From: Sinohyriopsis cumingii
Lineage: Eukaryota > Mollusca > Bivalvia > Unionida > Unionidae
Reading direction: 5' to 3'
DNA: 64,000 nt
Assembly: GCA_028554795.2 (NCBI GenBank)
Contig: CM068830.1
Location: 45,082,837 to 45,146,836, forward strand
Shown: in pieces, positions 16,446 to 29,908 of the stretch
Position numbering within the stretch: the stretch's first letter is position 1
How the letters are laid out: each line of letters begins with the position of its first letter
Position numbers and translations under genes: made by a program
Notes under the pieces: generated by a model
The model's database searches: none
Seen by the model: only the letters and a program-made list of their open reading frames with translations
What the model was told of the DNA's origin: nothing

Positions 16446-16907
16446 TATAACGGTACCAATTGCGCAAGTCCAGGTGAGCGGAGCTAAAGGTGTAGGGAAC
16501 ATTGCATTCAGAATTAAAGAACAACATTAGCTGTGATTGGTGCATTATGTAAGAGTTGTACTCTCTGTCTGGCTTTAAAAAAAAGTTGAGCCTCTTGGCA
16601 ACATGTGAGTTTATGTTAATTTCTATCTAGATCATATTTTGTATTCTTTATGATTTTTTTAAAATATGGTACATGGCTGAAAATGTGCTTGTTGTGACTA
16701 GATAACTCTTACCCCTGTCTAGTTCCAGTAGATTTATCTCTCTTAAATGCAATGGAGTACCTGTCTATGTCATTGTCAAATTGACAGTCTAACATTGTTC
16801 TCTATGACAGTGTGTGATATGCATGCTGAAGTAGGATACAAAGCATATTTATTTCACAAAATATTAGCATTGAGGTATATGGAAAAACAATTAGTACCGT
16901 GATACCA
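16446..16907. repeat. Right long terminal repeat
   Basis: Direct repeat of 13,570-14,038. Its start has drifted to TA, and it ends in ATACCA followed by the target duplication. Confidence 0.8.
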
Positions 16908-17273
16908 TTAGGAACGGTATTAATATTTAAGGATTAATCTAATGAACCACAGTATCAAATAATCCGATGAGCAATTTATTCATTTTTTTATTTATTTAGC
17001 TAATGTAAAGGTATACTATATAATGTTTTAGAGAAGAATAGATTGACAATTCAACCAGTAAGTTACTTAGTTTAAATAATCTGAACGAAGTTTGCTAAAC
17101 AGCTTAATTATGGCATGTGCCACATATTTGAGATTGTCCTTAACACATTTTCCTCAAATCCTGGTTAACAAAGGACCAAGTAGAGAAAGCTCAGTTCGGC
17201 AAACACTTGCGAATTTGAGGTTGAGGATGTCCTGAAACTTAAAATGATTACTGCTCTCACCTTGATAAATGCA

Positions 17274-17470
<197 letters not shown>

Positions 17471-18513
17471 TATATGTGTGCACTATTTATGTTATTCATA
17501 ACAAATATTATGCTTCAGAATTGGCATTAAGTTTGTACTGGAAGTGAATATCTTTCATGCAGACCGGGACTGATAAAATCCAGGAGAACTCTATCAAGAG
17601 ACCTATAATCAGAAATTACAAAATCAGAAATTTTAAAAAATCAAATGGATAATGTGGCATATTAAATTATCATACAATCCGGTCTAAGAATCAAATAATT
17701 AACTGAGTGCATTAACATGTATTTCTTTAGAAATATATGATGGTTAATTAAATAATAAGAATTGTATCAACAGTGAGTTTTACAGCTATGTTGCATTCCC
17801 TCCAATTTATCTCGGTTTTCATCTAAACACGTTTTACACCGTACTCTAACACCCTTACCCATCCTTAGCACCATAGATGAACCAGCAAGTCTCATAATTG
17901 GTATTATAAGCATAAAGACGCTATCTTAAATAATGGAAGAGGAATTATCTGTAATGGCACAGTCGTTTTAGAATAAATAGGAAAACTTCCACTTGCCCGC
18001 CCACTACCTCTCCAACCCCTCTCGCACACACATACATATCTCGCCTAATTGAAATATACTTTAAAATGTTTTAAGTTAACGTGAAATGTTGCTAAAAAAA
18101 ACGATAGTATGCAGGTAGACTTTGGCCTGTTTAACTAGTTGCTTTCTTTACAGTCGAAACCGAACTATTCAAGGTCAACACTGCATGAGATTGTATGGAT
18201 CTATAGACGGTGACTCAAGTATAACGTAACAGGTTTGTGTTCTCAATTGGACAGGTAAGCATAAAACGTGTGTTATACCCGGCTTCATCTGACAGTGAAA
18301 TATTTGTTTTCGGCGCTACCTAATCCATGTGAGAAGTTTTCGAGAGGAACTTCGTGGCAAACTTAAAGCGACTTCGTGTTGTTTACTTACTTTTGTTTAT
18401 TTTTTTCAATTGCTTAAAACAGCATTCGAAGATTCTTTAAGCAATGACCCGTATTGCTGCCTAACTAATGTTACAATAAAACCGAGAAACCCGCTGTGAA
18501 TACGAAAAGGAAT

Positions 18514-19287
18514 ATGTTTTTACACGACAGCGTTAAAGATTCTCGAGTTGAATATGACACTTGCATCAATGGACCTTTTATTGACAATAATAAACATGTC
18601 GCATTGGCCATCAACCCGTATAATTGCTACAACAATAGATTTTCTGAGGGTCAGAATGGTCAACATTGTGCCGTCCAAATGGGGAATCCTGTGCAAGAAT
18701 GGGCACAAAAAGCGAACTATATTCCACGTGATTCAGAAGTGTGCAGGAATTCTATTCCAGTCGGTCTTTTTCGTCCCAGTCTCGCTCACAATAACGATAC
18801 CGGCAAAAGCATCCGAAATGGATGTAAGCCAATATGTATTCCATTGAAGATGATTATCCCATTGGATCCATTAGAGAATGATGGTGTCAATCGATGGCAC
18901 ACAGAATTCAGCAAAGATATGTCCAAATCAGCTTTGACCATAAAAGGGCCTTTGGAAAACATTGCACGGTATAATGTGCCGGATTATTCTAGGAAACAGA
19001 AGATTGATGGCGAAGCAATCGTGGACTTAGCTGCAAATAAACACAACCGATGGAACCGGATAATCCACAATTATTTGTGGTGTCCGTTTGTGTTGCTTTT
19101 CGTGTTCTTCTGTTGTGCGCCAGCTATTTTGCTTATGCACAAATCGGATATTGCGTTTCGAAAAGGGCGTGATTCCGAAGCCAGACGTTGGGCCATATGC
19201 TCATCCCTATTGTATGGAATTGGGTTGGTGCTTACTCTTGCCTTTTATGCCATGCTATTTGCCTTGGTCTTTGTTTACACCAAATAA
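18514..19287 (+). CDS. CD225/dispanin (IFITM-like) membrane protein, copy A
   Basis: A 257-residue protein with a hydrophilic N-terminal region of about 185 residues, then two membrane segments typical of the CD225 domain. The first has a Cys-Cys pair in FVFFCCAPAILL; a cytosolic-type loop with GRDSEARRWA follows, then a second hydrophobic segment ending VYTK. In known members (IFITMs and relatives) this domain is membrane-embedded and several members block virus entry; function here is inferred. The start is the ATG at 18,514, because a stop lies in frame at 18,466 and the GTG at 18,496 is not a eukaryotic start. A donor-like CAG/GTAAGC at 18,254 and an acceptor AAACAG at 18,422 suggest a 168-bp intron in the 5' leader. 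The coding region itself is one exon. Confidence 0.85.
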   Translation: MFLHDSVKDSRVEYDTCINGPFIDNNKHVALAINPYNCYNNRFSEGQNGQHCAVQMGNPVQEWAQKANYIPRDSEVCRNSIPVGLFRPSLAHNNDTGKSIRNGCKPICIPLKMIIPLDPLENDGVNRWHTEFSKDMSKSALTIKGPLENIARYNVPDYSRKQKIDGEAIVDLAANKHNRWNRIIHNYLWCPFVLLFVFFCCAPAILLMHKSDIAFRKGRDSEARRWAICSSLLYGIGLVLTLAFYAMLFALVFVYTK

Positions 19288-20037
19288 GACCTTTTTCAGA
19301 TCAATTCATTATCTATATTAATTCTATCCATGTTATTATTTTATTTAAACATGTTTTTATGAATACTCATTTCAGCATAAGCACGACTAAGATGGGTTAA
19401 AATTCTTATTTAATTCAAGCAATTTTCTATGATTCAATGCGCTTTGTTGCACAATGCAAGTCTGAACAAGACGTTCACGTAGAGAAACATTATCATACAG
19501 TGCAAGATAATATATGTTTTTAGTTTACAACAAATTGTTATTTCTGTTATGCGACTACGGATTAACAAATGCCTTTTGTGACCAGTGGGTCATTTGCATT
19601 GTAAAACATAAGGTAGCTAACGACTGTGTGGCTCTTGAAACAACATATTTTTCTTCACATTATGTAATACATATTGTTGATATAACATACGTAATATTGT
19701 ATAAACATTATATGTCTTTATTTCCACCTCCACCCTACCGCACAACACACAATTACATATTTGACATGAGTGTGATGTTTCGTACGCTGACTTGTCTATA
19801 AACAGGTAGAATCTACTTTGCTTGGAGCGTTATGGAACTCAGGGTCTCACAATAAGCAGTCTATTGTTGAGCATGCGTTATAAGCGAGTAAATTCCGTGC
19901 CTCTTACGGCGAAATCTGATTTTCTTCTTATACACCTTCACTAATGGGGTTTAATTTCATTTTCGAGTAATTATTTCATGAATATTTTATAAAGCAAACT
20001 GACCTTTGTATAGAAAGTGTGATAGCGCCCGACAGCC

Positions 20038-20122
<85 letters not shown>

Positions 20123-22600
20123 CACAGCTTACAGTTAATCAGTAGATCTATACTCGGGAGCAAGGCGTTATTGTGTTAAGACGGCCAATAGCAGGATGTG
20201 ATAAACCGAGGTCAAGAAAAGAAAATCTTATTAATATACACAGCAAATAAGGTATATAGAATACTTCGCTAAAATAAACATTGATCAATACCAAGGATGT
20301 GGTAAGCTTTGATTTAAATTTGATACCAACATATCCTGGATCAGCATGCCAGAAGAACGGTGGGCCCTCCGTAATTTTCAAACCCTGTCATCAAGGATGA
20401 TTGGGACATATTCAGGATCTCAATCTTAATGCATGTAGTGTTCTATTTTGCAGTCAGTGGCAAATCATTTTAAGGTGACCAATTTTCCACTAAGTTTATG
20501 TTTTAATTTAGTAATTTTTAACATATGAATTAATTTTAAGCTTACACGTTTGTGTCCCTCGTCTTCCGATAGTCTTAATAACAAAATACTAATTCATATC
20601 AAAACTTTCAAATGTATACACTCTGTTATGTGTTACAAATGTACAGACGTTTTATTAAAATTGATGTATATTGTTCTTTAGTCGATTTATCTGCCGTTAC
20701 TGTTGAAGTTGCATTGCTCCTGATCTGTTTTTTTTTCCCAGTATATATGACCTATCTATGTACCTGCCTGTTGTAGTATGTGGTATTTGTTTATGTCGTT
20801 TAGGTAAAAGAATTCTTCCAGAACTAATGCAATTATGTTTTCTTTTATCCCTGACATGCCTGTATACCCAGGTGATAAAATATAAATTAATAGAATTATA
20901 CTCTCTCTCTCCCTCTCTCGGGGTGGGGTAAATAACTTATCAGTGAGAGCAAGTGGATGATTCGTATATGCATCTGCATAAAATACTCGAGACCGATGCT
21001 TCATAATTATCAGAATTATTGTTGTATAGTGATCAGAGTAATTGCTGCATAGTGATAAGAATTATTGCTGCATATTCATCCGGAGTATTGCTGCATAATG
21101 ATCAGAAGTAATGCGGCATAATGTTCAGAATTCATGCTGCAGGCTTTTAGAAAAATCCTACGTTTCAGGCATAACAGAAATAGCCTCTTTTTATACAATA
21201 TCATGCACATGCTATATGGCCATCTATTAAACCTAACGGATATGCAGTAAATATTGCATAATGGTTAGGTGAAAGCTATACAATGCCGATGATTGCTTAT
21301 CATCGATCTTCCCACATTTAAGTGTCAAATATTGTGATATCCTTCGTCTCTGTCTGGAAGTCCATCTTTCGGTTTTGAAATTAAATCTGTGTCTAAATCG
21401 CTGGGCGGAAAAGACAATGTCAAACGTAGGGCTAGGCAGATTTGTCTTGAACAAACATACTAAAGTTCTACCATAAGAATTCTTTGTTAATATTTGACAA
21501 AACCTTATTCTGAATTTTCTAAATACGACAAAAATAGCTGATAGCTTTTAATGCTAACATAATTAAAATGTATTAACTAAGTCATTTTGTTACATTTTCG
21601 TGTTTATAAGGGGTTTTCTCTTACTTAAAACTGATATTTTCCATAAAACGAAGATGAGTACATCCACATTACAGAAGAATCTTATAATATGGCATTTTTA
21701 TTTCAAACAGTCGAATCCTGATGAATGTTTCTTCAGCCTGTCACAATAAACATTTTATCCTTAGAAATATAAATAATCACTAATGTTTCGGTATGTTTTG
21801 TGTTGAATATCAAGAAACACGTTCAGATTGCTGATGCAGTGTACATTTTGTCTTATTGCATAGAGACAACATCTTTATGCAACCTTATCACATACCAGGA
21901 AGTGTTTCTTAGCCGACGTAATCAGAGTTATACAAACGTTATACACATCCTGTATAAATATCGCTCATGCAGCCAGTCATGAGAATATCGATGACGTTTC
22001 TTAATAAAAGCGGTTTCCTCCTTGACACTAGGCATTCTCCTTCATAAATCTTTGTTTTGTCTTTCTTATCCTTATTGTAACTATTTCTAGAACAGGGGAT
22101 TAATATTTGGCAACGTTCCCTAAACTCGTTTAGAAACGGGCGAGGCGAGGGGTAAAATGTTGATGTACAAAATTGTAAATCATTAAGATATATTTTCTCT
22201 ACTTGGCAATATTTGCTATTATATCAGAACATCACATCGTGCATATGTAACAGATTGAACGTTTGTTTGGATCACTATTCAATGAGTCTAAACTGGTACG
22301 TTTCCGAAATTAGGGAACATGTCATGAAAATCGTAAGCATTTGCGATGGCGGACCATGCAAGTTGCTCTAGTTCATGTTGACATCATTCAGCGGAGGTGT
22401 TCATTTTTACCATCAACCACTGCGTTCTCTTTACGACCTCGATCCCAAGTACTCCGACATATAGAACATTAGGATTTCGGATTGCGTAAGTAAGTAAATA
22501 TATTATATAACTCTTACATGCTCCTTATAAAAGGTATATGCCTACAAAGTTTTTAACTGTTAATTTCCATCGTGAAATCTCCAAACTGGAGATACAAAAG
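19288..22600. repeat. 3' flank of dispanin copy A, array-unit sequence
   Basis: No supported gene. Co-linear with 29,029-31,900 and 59,027-61,500 up to about 20,900, where those two units carry a SINE that is missing here. From about 21,290 on it resembles the left-edge unit (1,480-2,300). Holds an (AT)n tract at about 20,039-20,120. Confidence 0.65.
20039..20120. repeat. (AT)n microsatellite
   Basis: About 40 AT units, at the same relative position as 29,819-29,906 and 59,391-59,463. Confidence 0.95.
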
Positions 22601-22639
22601 AACCTTCCACAAATATTGTGTGTAGCACATTGAAATGAG

Positions 22640-23390
22640 CCTCTCTTAGAAAAACAAATTAAAATAATTAAAATTAATCACAAGTCTAGAACCACAACTC
22701 CATGCTTAAATAAAATGTTAAGTCTTCTAACTTTTACTCAAATTCATAACTTTTGTTTCATCAATATTTAAAAACAAATTCCGTCTTATGCAGTATGCAT
22801 GTACATTATCTATGGTTCTAGAGCAACTGTTGTCTCTGAAAATATCACCGTTATGTCAGCAAACAAAGAAATATATGAAGACATTCCTTGATTAATGAAA
22901 CCGGCCTACATCTTTTATTGTAATACAGTTTCCATATCACTAACATAAAGTGAAAGCATAAATATTGAGAAGTTTTCTCCTTGAAGAAGCCCAAGTTGAC
23001 AATCGAAATAATCTGGGCGTGCGTTAAGTGCTACAAATTATCTTATAGTTGCTTTAGCATTTTTCCAGTGACTCCGCATTTTACTACCTTATGCCATTGA
23101 CTTCTCTATCGACATAACCTTATGCTTATTAAAATCAATAAAGGCGCTTGAGTCAAAATATTCAATCTAAACGTGGAGTATACTGTGTTATTCTTCTTCG
23201 GACCAAATTGTGCATCAGAAATAATATCATGTGTAATGGCCCATGAGGAGGGCCTTTGGTTAAGTATGATCGTAACAAATATTCCTATACAGGTAAGTAA
23301 TGTTATCCGTCTGCAATTACTTGCATTGACTGGATCTCCTTTATTAAAAGCTAAGTACAATTCCACTCGCTCAAATTTCAATGATAGATG
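22640..23390 (-). pseudogene. LINE reverse-transcriptase fragment
   Basis: The minus-strand open segment 23,381-23,106 carries RT landmarks of non-LTR retrotransposons: a KGDP motif, an altered NYRGITLL-like motif (NCRRITLL) and a SDAQFG motif. Further downstream on the same strand, near 22,835-22,870, a decayed catalytic box reads FADI instead of FADD. Stops and frame changes lie between these parts. It is a dead, 5'- and 3'-truncated copy located between array units. Confidence 0.75.
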
Positions 23391-23689
23391 TTATTACTAT
23401 ATATCTTTACAAATATTGGTTCGCTTAAATGATCGTTACTCCTTCGTCTTGTATGTTCCTACTCTGCTCTAATTGACCGGTTTTATTTTATGGTAAAACT
23501 TTTCGTAGTTCCTGAAAATGTTTATAAAAATCACATCAATTATTCAAATAATACCAGAAACGTTTAGGACTTTTAAAAAGATTCCAAAAACTTATGTGGA
23601 TTTTCTTTACGAAATGTATGCAATTGTTGGCCTCTTGAACGTTTGTTGAGTAAATTACGCGTTCGGCAGAACATCTTGAATTCGTTTTA

Positions 23690-24360
23690 CTTCATTATGT
23701 AATTCCTTCTATTTTCATCGGATTTCAAGGAATTATAATTAAGTAAAGCACCTGCCTATAATTTATATACATTCGCCATTAAACCATAGGAAATTATCTT
23801 TACTACAAACATTAACATTTCCTTCCTGAAAATGGACTTGTTTTTGTTTTCCTTCAAAATATCCGTTTGCATTTTTGATGATAAACTGCGTCAGTAATTC
23901 AGCTTTTTCGTGCATTGTGTTTTTCATCTGCATGTCCAATAGTATTACAAGCATTATACTCTTCCGATATCAGAAAGAAACGCTGATTTAAGATCAGTAT
24001 CATAAATTTTAGTAAATCATGTAATGTGTGCTCTCTTGCTCTATCGTAATTCACGCTTTCAGCATATGTTTTATATTTGTTTTTCATTACGTAATTCCTA
24101 TTTTCATCGTATTTAAAGGAATTGTAATTAATCAAAGCAATTTTATGTAATTTCTCTATAGCTGCCATTAAACCATGGGCCATTATCTTTACAAGGAACA
24201 TTAAAATTTCCTTCCTAAAAATGCACCATTTTTTCTTCAAGTATCACTTTGCACTTTTAATGATAAACTGCTTCAATGCTTCAGCTTTTTCGTAGATTGC
24301 GTTTTTGGTCTACGATATCCAATAGTACTAAAATTAATGTACTCTTCCGATTCCGCAATG
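23690..24360 (-). repeat. Tandem duplication (about 380-bp unit) with open frames
   Basis: Two tandem copies (about 23,690-23,965 and 24,085-24,345), recognisable by CATTAAACCAT and TTTCCTTCCT landmarks. The minus strand has open frames at 24,240-23,899 (113 aa) and 23,954-23,763 (63 aa). The frames are not clearly the same in both copies. No family recognised. Confidence 0.45.
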
Positions 24361-25915
24361 TCTCGTTGTATATCAAAACGATACGCGGTTTTAAATCAGT
24401 ATTCTATATGTGTTGCAGCTTCGTAGAGTTCATATATTTCTGACGACTGATTTCGGTTTTGAACGAGATGGACGTATTTCCTTAACCGAACCCAATAGGA
24501 GTTGAAAAATGAAGCAAATAAATCCACTGAATCGACGGGAATTAGGACACCGTTCAATGTACAACTCTATTGGATTGTTGTATCTGTTGGTTTGGTTTGT
24601 AATTTAGTTAAATTTCGATTTCTTCTCGCCCAGAAAAATGCTTCATATGCACATAAGACCATTGTCATTCGACTTTGTTCCATTTCCTTTTTTATGGATG
24701 AAGGCATGACCGTTGTGGATGAGAGCGCTGGTTCATGCGAACTAGGTGATGAGTACAGTTACTTACCACGCGGGTTCGATTCTTGCTCGAACGAACTGTA
24801 ACTCTATAATATGTTTCACTTCGCTGCTGTCATTATACATCATTAATAATTTAAGCATCTGGAAATTATGTTTCACTTGAATGGTACATTCGATATAGCA
24901 AACATTCCCTTGCGGCGAGTGGATTGAAATCTGTGACGTTAGCAATTTTCAATATAAAATCATAATTTGACACCCAAAACAATACTTCAGCTATTTTGAT
25001 TCCTAAAAATATCTCAAATTTGTCATACCAGATCATCCTTACCCGTAAAACCTTCATTCAGAATGTATAACCCCAAACAAACAAGCCAGAAACATAACCA
25101 CTTTCGTTCATGTTTCAGTGCAGAATGCTCGATAATTATTGGATTGGAAACCCATCCTCCCCTCCGATGCTACAGCTATGGTAATGACCAGTTAAATATT
25201 AGGTAATATTCATGTTTGTTTACATTTAGTTAATTTATAGTGGCAAGGACAGGACTATGTCAATGGTGCTCGCTCCACACCTGCTCAAGAATTAAAAAAT
25301 TTATATAAATTATTACGTATTGTCCAAAGAATTAGAGAAGAAGCACCTTCAACTCATGAAAATTATACATGATAATACTGCCGGTATATCACGCAGAAAA
25401 TGGGTTATTTTAAGTTCTGATTAGTTTTAAAAGACTAAACGAATGGTGATAGCCACTAATCAAAACTGAATACAGCATGTTCTTTGTGTGACATACTGTG
25501 AATATATCTCCTAAACACTGGATCCAATGCAAATAGACAAGCAGCAAAGTAACGGAAAAACTTCGCGTAAAAGTGAATATCATTTTCTTTTGGTATGTCT
25601 AAAATATACTGACTTAAGCGTAAACGTAGTTAAAAGGCACGCCCGGGACAAACAATTCACAGATAGCAGTCGTTAACTTCCATTAATAACCTCCTCACCA
25701 TACAAAAAACAAACATAATGTACATTAGTTAATTTGTTTTTTTAAACGTTTCAAATAAGACATAGATTTTTGTTAGTAATACAGTAATTTGTCATAAGGG
25801 TTGTTAATATTTTCGATAATGTGGCATACGAAATTTATCATACACAATCAAATCCGTTCAAAGAATCATACAATTATCTGAATGCATTAACATTTAATTC
25901 TTTATAATTATATAA
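24360..25915. other. Unique spacer between array units
   Basis: No gene or strong repeat recognised. A possible tRNA-like B box (GCGGGTTCGATTC) lies near 24,768, with an A-box-like stretch about 50 bp before it, perhaps an old SINE head. Confidence 0.3.
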
Positions 25916-25920
25916 ATATT

Positions 25921-26017
25921 GACCGCGTGCAAAATCATATCAAGGCCCTGAGAGACCGCTTCTGTGACTTTATCAAGGCGGTGAGTGACAAGGATATCAT
26001 AGATTATGTAGGCAAAG
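25921..26017 (+). other. 97-nt conserved exon-like block, copy 2
   Basis: Same length and frame as 11,073-11,169, with a donor-like GGTAAATA at its end. Similarity to the other units begins within a few bases of the block's first codon, so upstream sequence is different here. Confidence 0.4.
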
Positions 26018-27068
26018 GTAAATAGTTATGAAAGAAATTACAAATATCTACTCTACGATGGATATTTTGTCCGAAATATAATATCGCGAATAGAAAGCAG
26101 CCAGAGGCAATACCATCATGGTATATTATTTTAGCACACAGTTAATTTTAGTACAAGTCCTCAAACGTTAGCTTTTAAATAATTAATTTATCTCAACTTC
26201 AAAAGTTCAAATTAAGCAATATTTTCCGTGGACAGCAGGAAAACTATACAAATGAATTTTATTAATTAGAAAATGTCCGTCATTATTGTTGTCGATGGTT
26301 ATCTCGTAGTATAATGCATGGAAGCACTAAAAATATCCATCCAGGGTCTGCATTTCACATGAGTTGAAAGGAGCAAATGTAGGTTTGAAAGTCGATAGCA
26401 TTTATTTTCTACTCCTCTCACATTTGTTGAAACTTAACTTATACAAACACAAGAAACATGCGAACCAAATCAACTTACTCTCATGGTTAACTTGTATATC
26501 TCGTTAAAAAAAAAAACATTCCTTGCTAAAATAAATTTCCATCCGTTGAATAGCATTTTTACTAGTTTAATCGTCATTTATTTGTAGAATGTACTGTTAA
26601 GCGAACCTGGCCGAAGCAGCATTCGCCTTGCCTCGGTTCGCAAGTCACTTCGTTCACTTGTCCTGCAATGTTGGATGTTGATCCCACCTAAGAGGTATTA
26701 GGAACGATGTTAATATTTAAGGATTAATCGAATGGACCACACTATGTATAAAATAATCCGATGAAAATGCGAGCATTTTATTCATTTATTTATCTTTTTA
26801 GCTAATGACACGGTATAATATATATTGTTTTATGGAGGAAAAGATTGATAATTCAACCAGTAAATTGCTTAGTTTAAATAATCTGACCCAAGTTAGCTAA
26901 ACAGCTTAATTATGTCATGTGCCTCATATTTGAGATTGTCCTCAGCACCTTCACATTTTTCTCAAATTCCGGTTAGCAAAGGTCCAAGGAGAGAAATCTC
27001 AGGTCTGCAAACACTCGATAATTTGAGCTTGAGAATGTCCTAAAACTTAAGATGATTACTGCTCTCAC

Positions 27069-27230
<162 letters not shown>

Positions 27231-28251
27231 ATGAGTGTGCACTATTTATGTTATTCATACCAAATGTTATGGTTCAGAATTGGCTTTTTGTTTCAACTGG
27301 AAGTGAAAATGCTTCATGCCGACCGTGCCTGATAGAATCCAAGAGAACTCTATCGAGAGACCTGTATTACAAAATCAGAAATTTAAAAAAATCAAATGAA
27401 TAATATGGAAATTTATCATGCAAAATCAAATCCGTTCTAAGAATCAAATAATTAACTGAGTGCATTAACATTTAATTCTTTAGAAATATAGGGTGGTTTA
27501 TTAAATAATAAGAAATGTATCAACAGTAAGTTTTGCAGCTATGTTGCGTTCCTTCCTATTTATCTCGGTTTTCGCTTTCAACACCGTCCTCTAACACCCT
27601 TACCCAACCTTGGCACCACAGATGGAACAACAAGCTTCATAATTGGTATTATAAGCATAAAGAAGCTATCTTAAATAATGGACGAGGAAATATCTGCAAT
27701 AGCACAGACGTTTTAAAATAGGAAGACTTCCACTTGCCAACCCACTACCCTCCAATCCCTTTCGAACACCCATGCACATCTCGCCTAATTGAAATATACT
27801 TTAATAACATTTTAAGCGAACGTGTAATGTTGCTTAAAGACGATAGTACGAAGAAAGATTTTATCCTGTTTACATAGTTGCTTTGTCTATATTCTAACAA
27901 CGTACTCTTCAAGGTCAACACTGCCTGAGCTCGTATGGATCTATGGACGGTGACTCAAGCATAACTTAAACACTCTTGTGTTGTCAATTGTGCGGGTAAG
28001 CATAACACATGTGTTATACCCGACTTCATCTGAGAGTGAAATATTCGTTCTTTGCGGTAACTAAAACATGCGAGTTTTTGAGAGGGACTTCGTGGCAAAC
28101 GTAATGCGACTTCTTGTTGTTTTCTTACTTTTGTTTATTTTTCTCAATTGCTTAAAACAACATTCGAAGATTCTTTCAGCAATAACCAGTATTGCTGCCT
28201 ACCTAATGTTACAATAAAACCGAGAAACCGGCGGTGAATACGAAAAGGAAT

Positions 28252-29028
28252 ATGTTTTTACACGACAGTGATAACGATTCTCGAGTTAACTATGACACTT
28301 GCATCAATGGGCCTTCTATTGACAATAATAAACATATCGCATTGGCCATAAACCTGTATGATTACTATAACAATAGCTTTTCTGAGGAAAAAAATGTTCA
28401 ACATTGTGACAACCAAACGGAGAATCTTGTACAAAAATGGGCACAAAAGGTATACTTTCTTCCAAGTGATGCAGAAGTGCGCAGGAATTCACTTCAAGTC
28501 AGCCTGTTTCACCCCAGTCTCGCTCAAAATAACGATACCGGCAAAAGCATCCGAAATGGATATCAGCCAAAATATATTCCATTGAAGATCATCATGCCAT
28601 TGGTTCCATTAGAGAATGATGGTGTCAATCGTGGACACACAGACTTCAACAAGGATATGTCCAAATCGGTTGTGACCATAGAAGGGCCTTTCGAAAACAT
28701 TACACAATATGATGTGCCGGATTATTCTTGGAAACAGAAGATTGATGGCGAAGCAATCGTGGACTTAGCTGCAAATATATACAACCGCTGGAACCGGATA
28801 ATCCACGACTATTTATGGTGTCCGTTTGTGCTGTTTTTCGTGTTTTTCTGTTGTGCGCCAGCTATTTTGCTTATGCACAAATCGGATATTGCGTTTCGAA
28901 AAGGACGTGATTCCGAAGCCAGACGTTGGGCCATATGCTCATCCCTATTGTATGGAATAGTCCATAAAGTGCTTACTCTTGCCTTTTATGCCATGCTATT
29001 TGCCCTGGTCTTTGTTTACACCAAATAA
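28252..29028 (+). CDS. CD225/dispanin (IFITM-like) membrane protein, copy M
   Basis: A 258-residue paralogue of the 18,514 gene, starting at the ATG 18 bases after the equivalent GTG. The CD225 domain is nearly identical to that of the other copies, except that a short stretch in the second membrane segment reads IVHKVL with one extra codon. The N-terminal extension differs at roughly a quarter of its positions from copy A but is close to the copy at 58,253. The donor near 27,996 is kept. The acceptor used in copy A has changed from AAACAG to AAACAA here, and the nearest alternative AG is about 14-28 bases downstream, still in the leader. Membrane location and antiviral-type role are inferred from the family. 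Confidence 0.85.
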   Translation: MFLHDSDNDSRVNYDTCINGPSIDNNKHIALAINLYDYYNNSFSEEKNVQHCDNQTENLVQKWAQKVYFLPSDAEVRRNSLQVSLFHPSLAQNNDTGKSIRNGYQPKYIPLKIIMPLVPLENDGVNRGHTDFNKDMSKSVVTIEGPFENITQYDVPDYSWKQKIDGEAIVDLAANIYNRWNRIIHDYLWCPFVLFFVFFCCAPAILLMHKSDIAFRKGRDSEARRWAICSSLLYGIVHKVLTLAFYAMLFALVFVYTK

Positions 29029-29815
29029 GACCTTTTTCCAATCAATTCATTACTTTTTTTAAAATACTATCCATGTTATTGTTGTATTGAAACATGTTTG
29101 TATGATACTCCTTTCAGCTTAAACACGACTAAGATGGTTGAAATTCTTAATTCATTCAAGCAATTTACTATGATTCAATGCGCTTTGTTGCACAATGCAA
29201 GTTTGAAAAAGATGGTTACGAAGAAAAACATTATCATACAGTACAAGATAATATATGTCTATTAATTTTGTTTTGATTCATACAAGTTTTTTAGTTTACA
29301 ACAAATTGTTATTTCTGTTATGCGACTACGAACTGACAAATGCATGTGGTGACCAGTGAGTCATTTGCATTGTAACATAAGGTAATTAAAGACTGTGTAG
29401 CTGTTGACACAACACTTTTTCTTCACATTATGTAACAAATATTATTGATATAACATACGTAATATTGTATAAACATTATTTGTCTTTATTTCCACCTCCA
29501 CCCAACCGCACAACACACAATTATACATTTAACAAGAGCGTGATGTTTGGTAAGCTGACATGTTTATAAACAGGTATAAACTACTTTGCTTGGAGCGTTA
29601 TGGAACTCAGGGTCTCACAATAAGCAATCAGTTGTTGAGCATGCGTTATAAGCGAGTAAATTCCATGCCTCTTACGGCGAAATCTGATTGTGTCTTCTTA
29701 TACAACTTGACTAATGGGGTTGAATTTCATCTTCGAGTAATTATCTTTACAACATTTCATGAATATTTTGTAAAGCAAACTGACCTTTGTATAGAAAGTG
29801 TGATAGCACTGGACA

Positions 29816-29818
<3 letters not shown>

Positions 29819-29906
<88 letters not shown>
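29819..29906. repeat. (AT)n microsatellite
   Basis: About 44 AT units, 3' of dispanin copy M. Confidence 0.95.

Positions 29907-29908
<2 letters not shown>

Larger units (their letters stand above)
13570..16907. mobile_element. Non-autonomous LTR-retrotransposon-like element (3.34 kb)
   Basis: Two direct repeats of about 465 bp flank 2.4 kb of internal DNA. The left repeat begins TG, the right repeat ends CA, and the pair is bracketed by the 5-bp duplication TTAGG (13,565-13,569 and 16,908-16,912). The paralogous units at about 26,695 and 40,014 carry the target once and without the element, which proves an insertion. The interior has only short open frames and no gag, protease, reverse transcriptase or integrase motif that I can see, so it would depend on proteins supplied elsewhere. 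No clear primer-binding site was recognised after the left repeat, so assignment to the LTR class rests on the TG...CA ends and the 5-bp duplication. Confidence 0.75.

Noticed and set aside
18496..18513. GTG start giving a 263-residue dispanin
   Set aside because: Eukaryotic genes start at ATG; the in-frame ATG 18 bases later is conserved in all copies.
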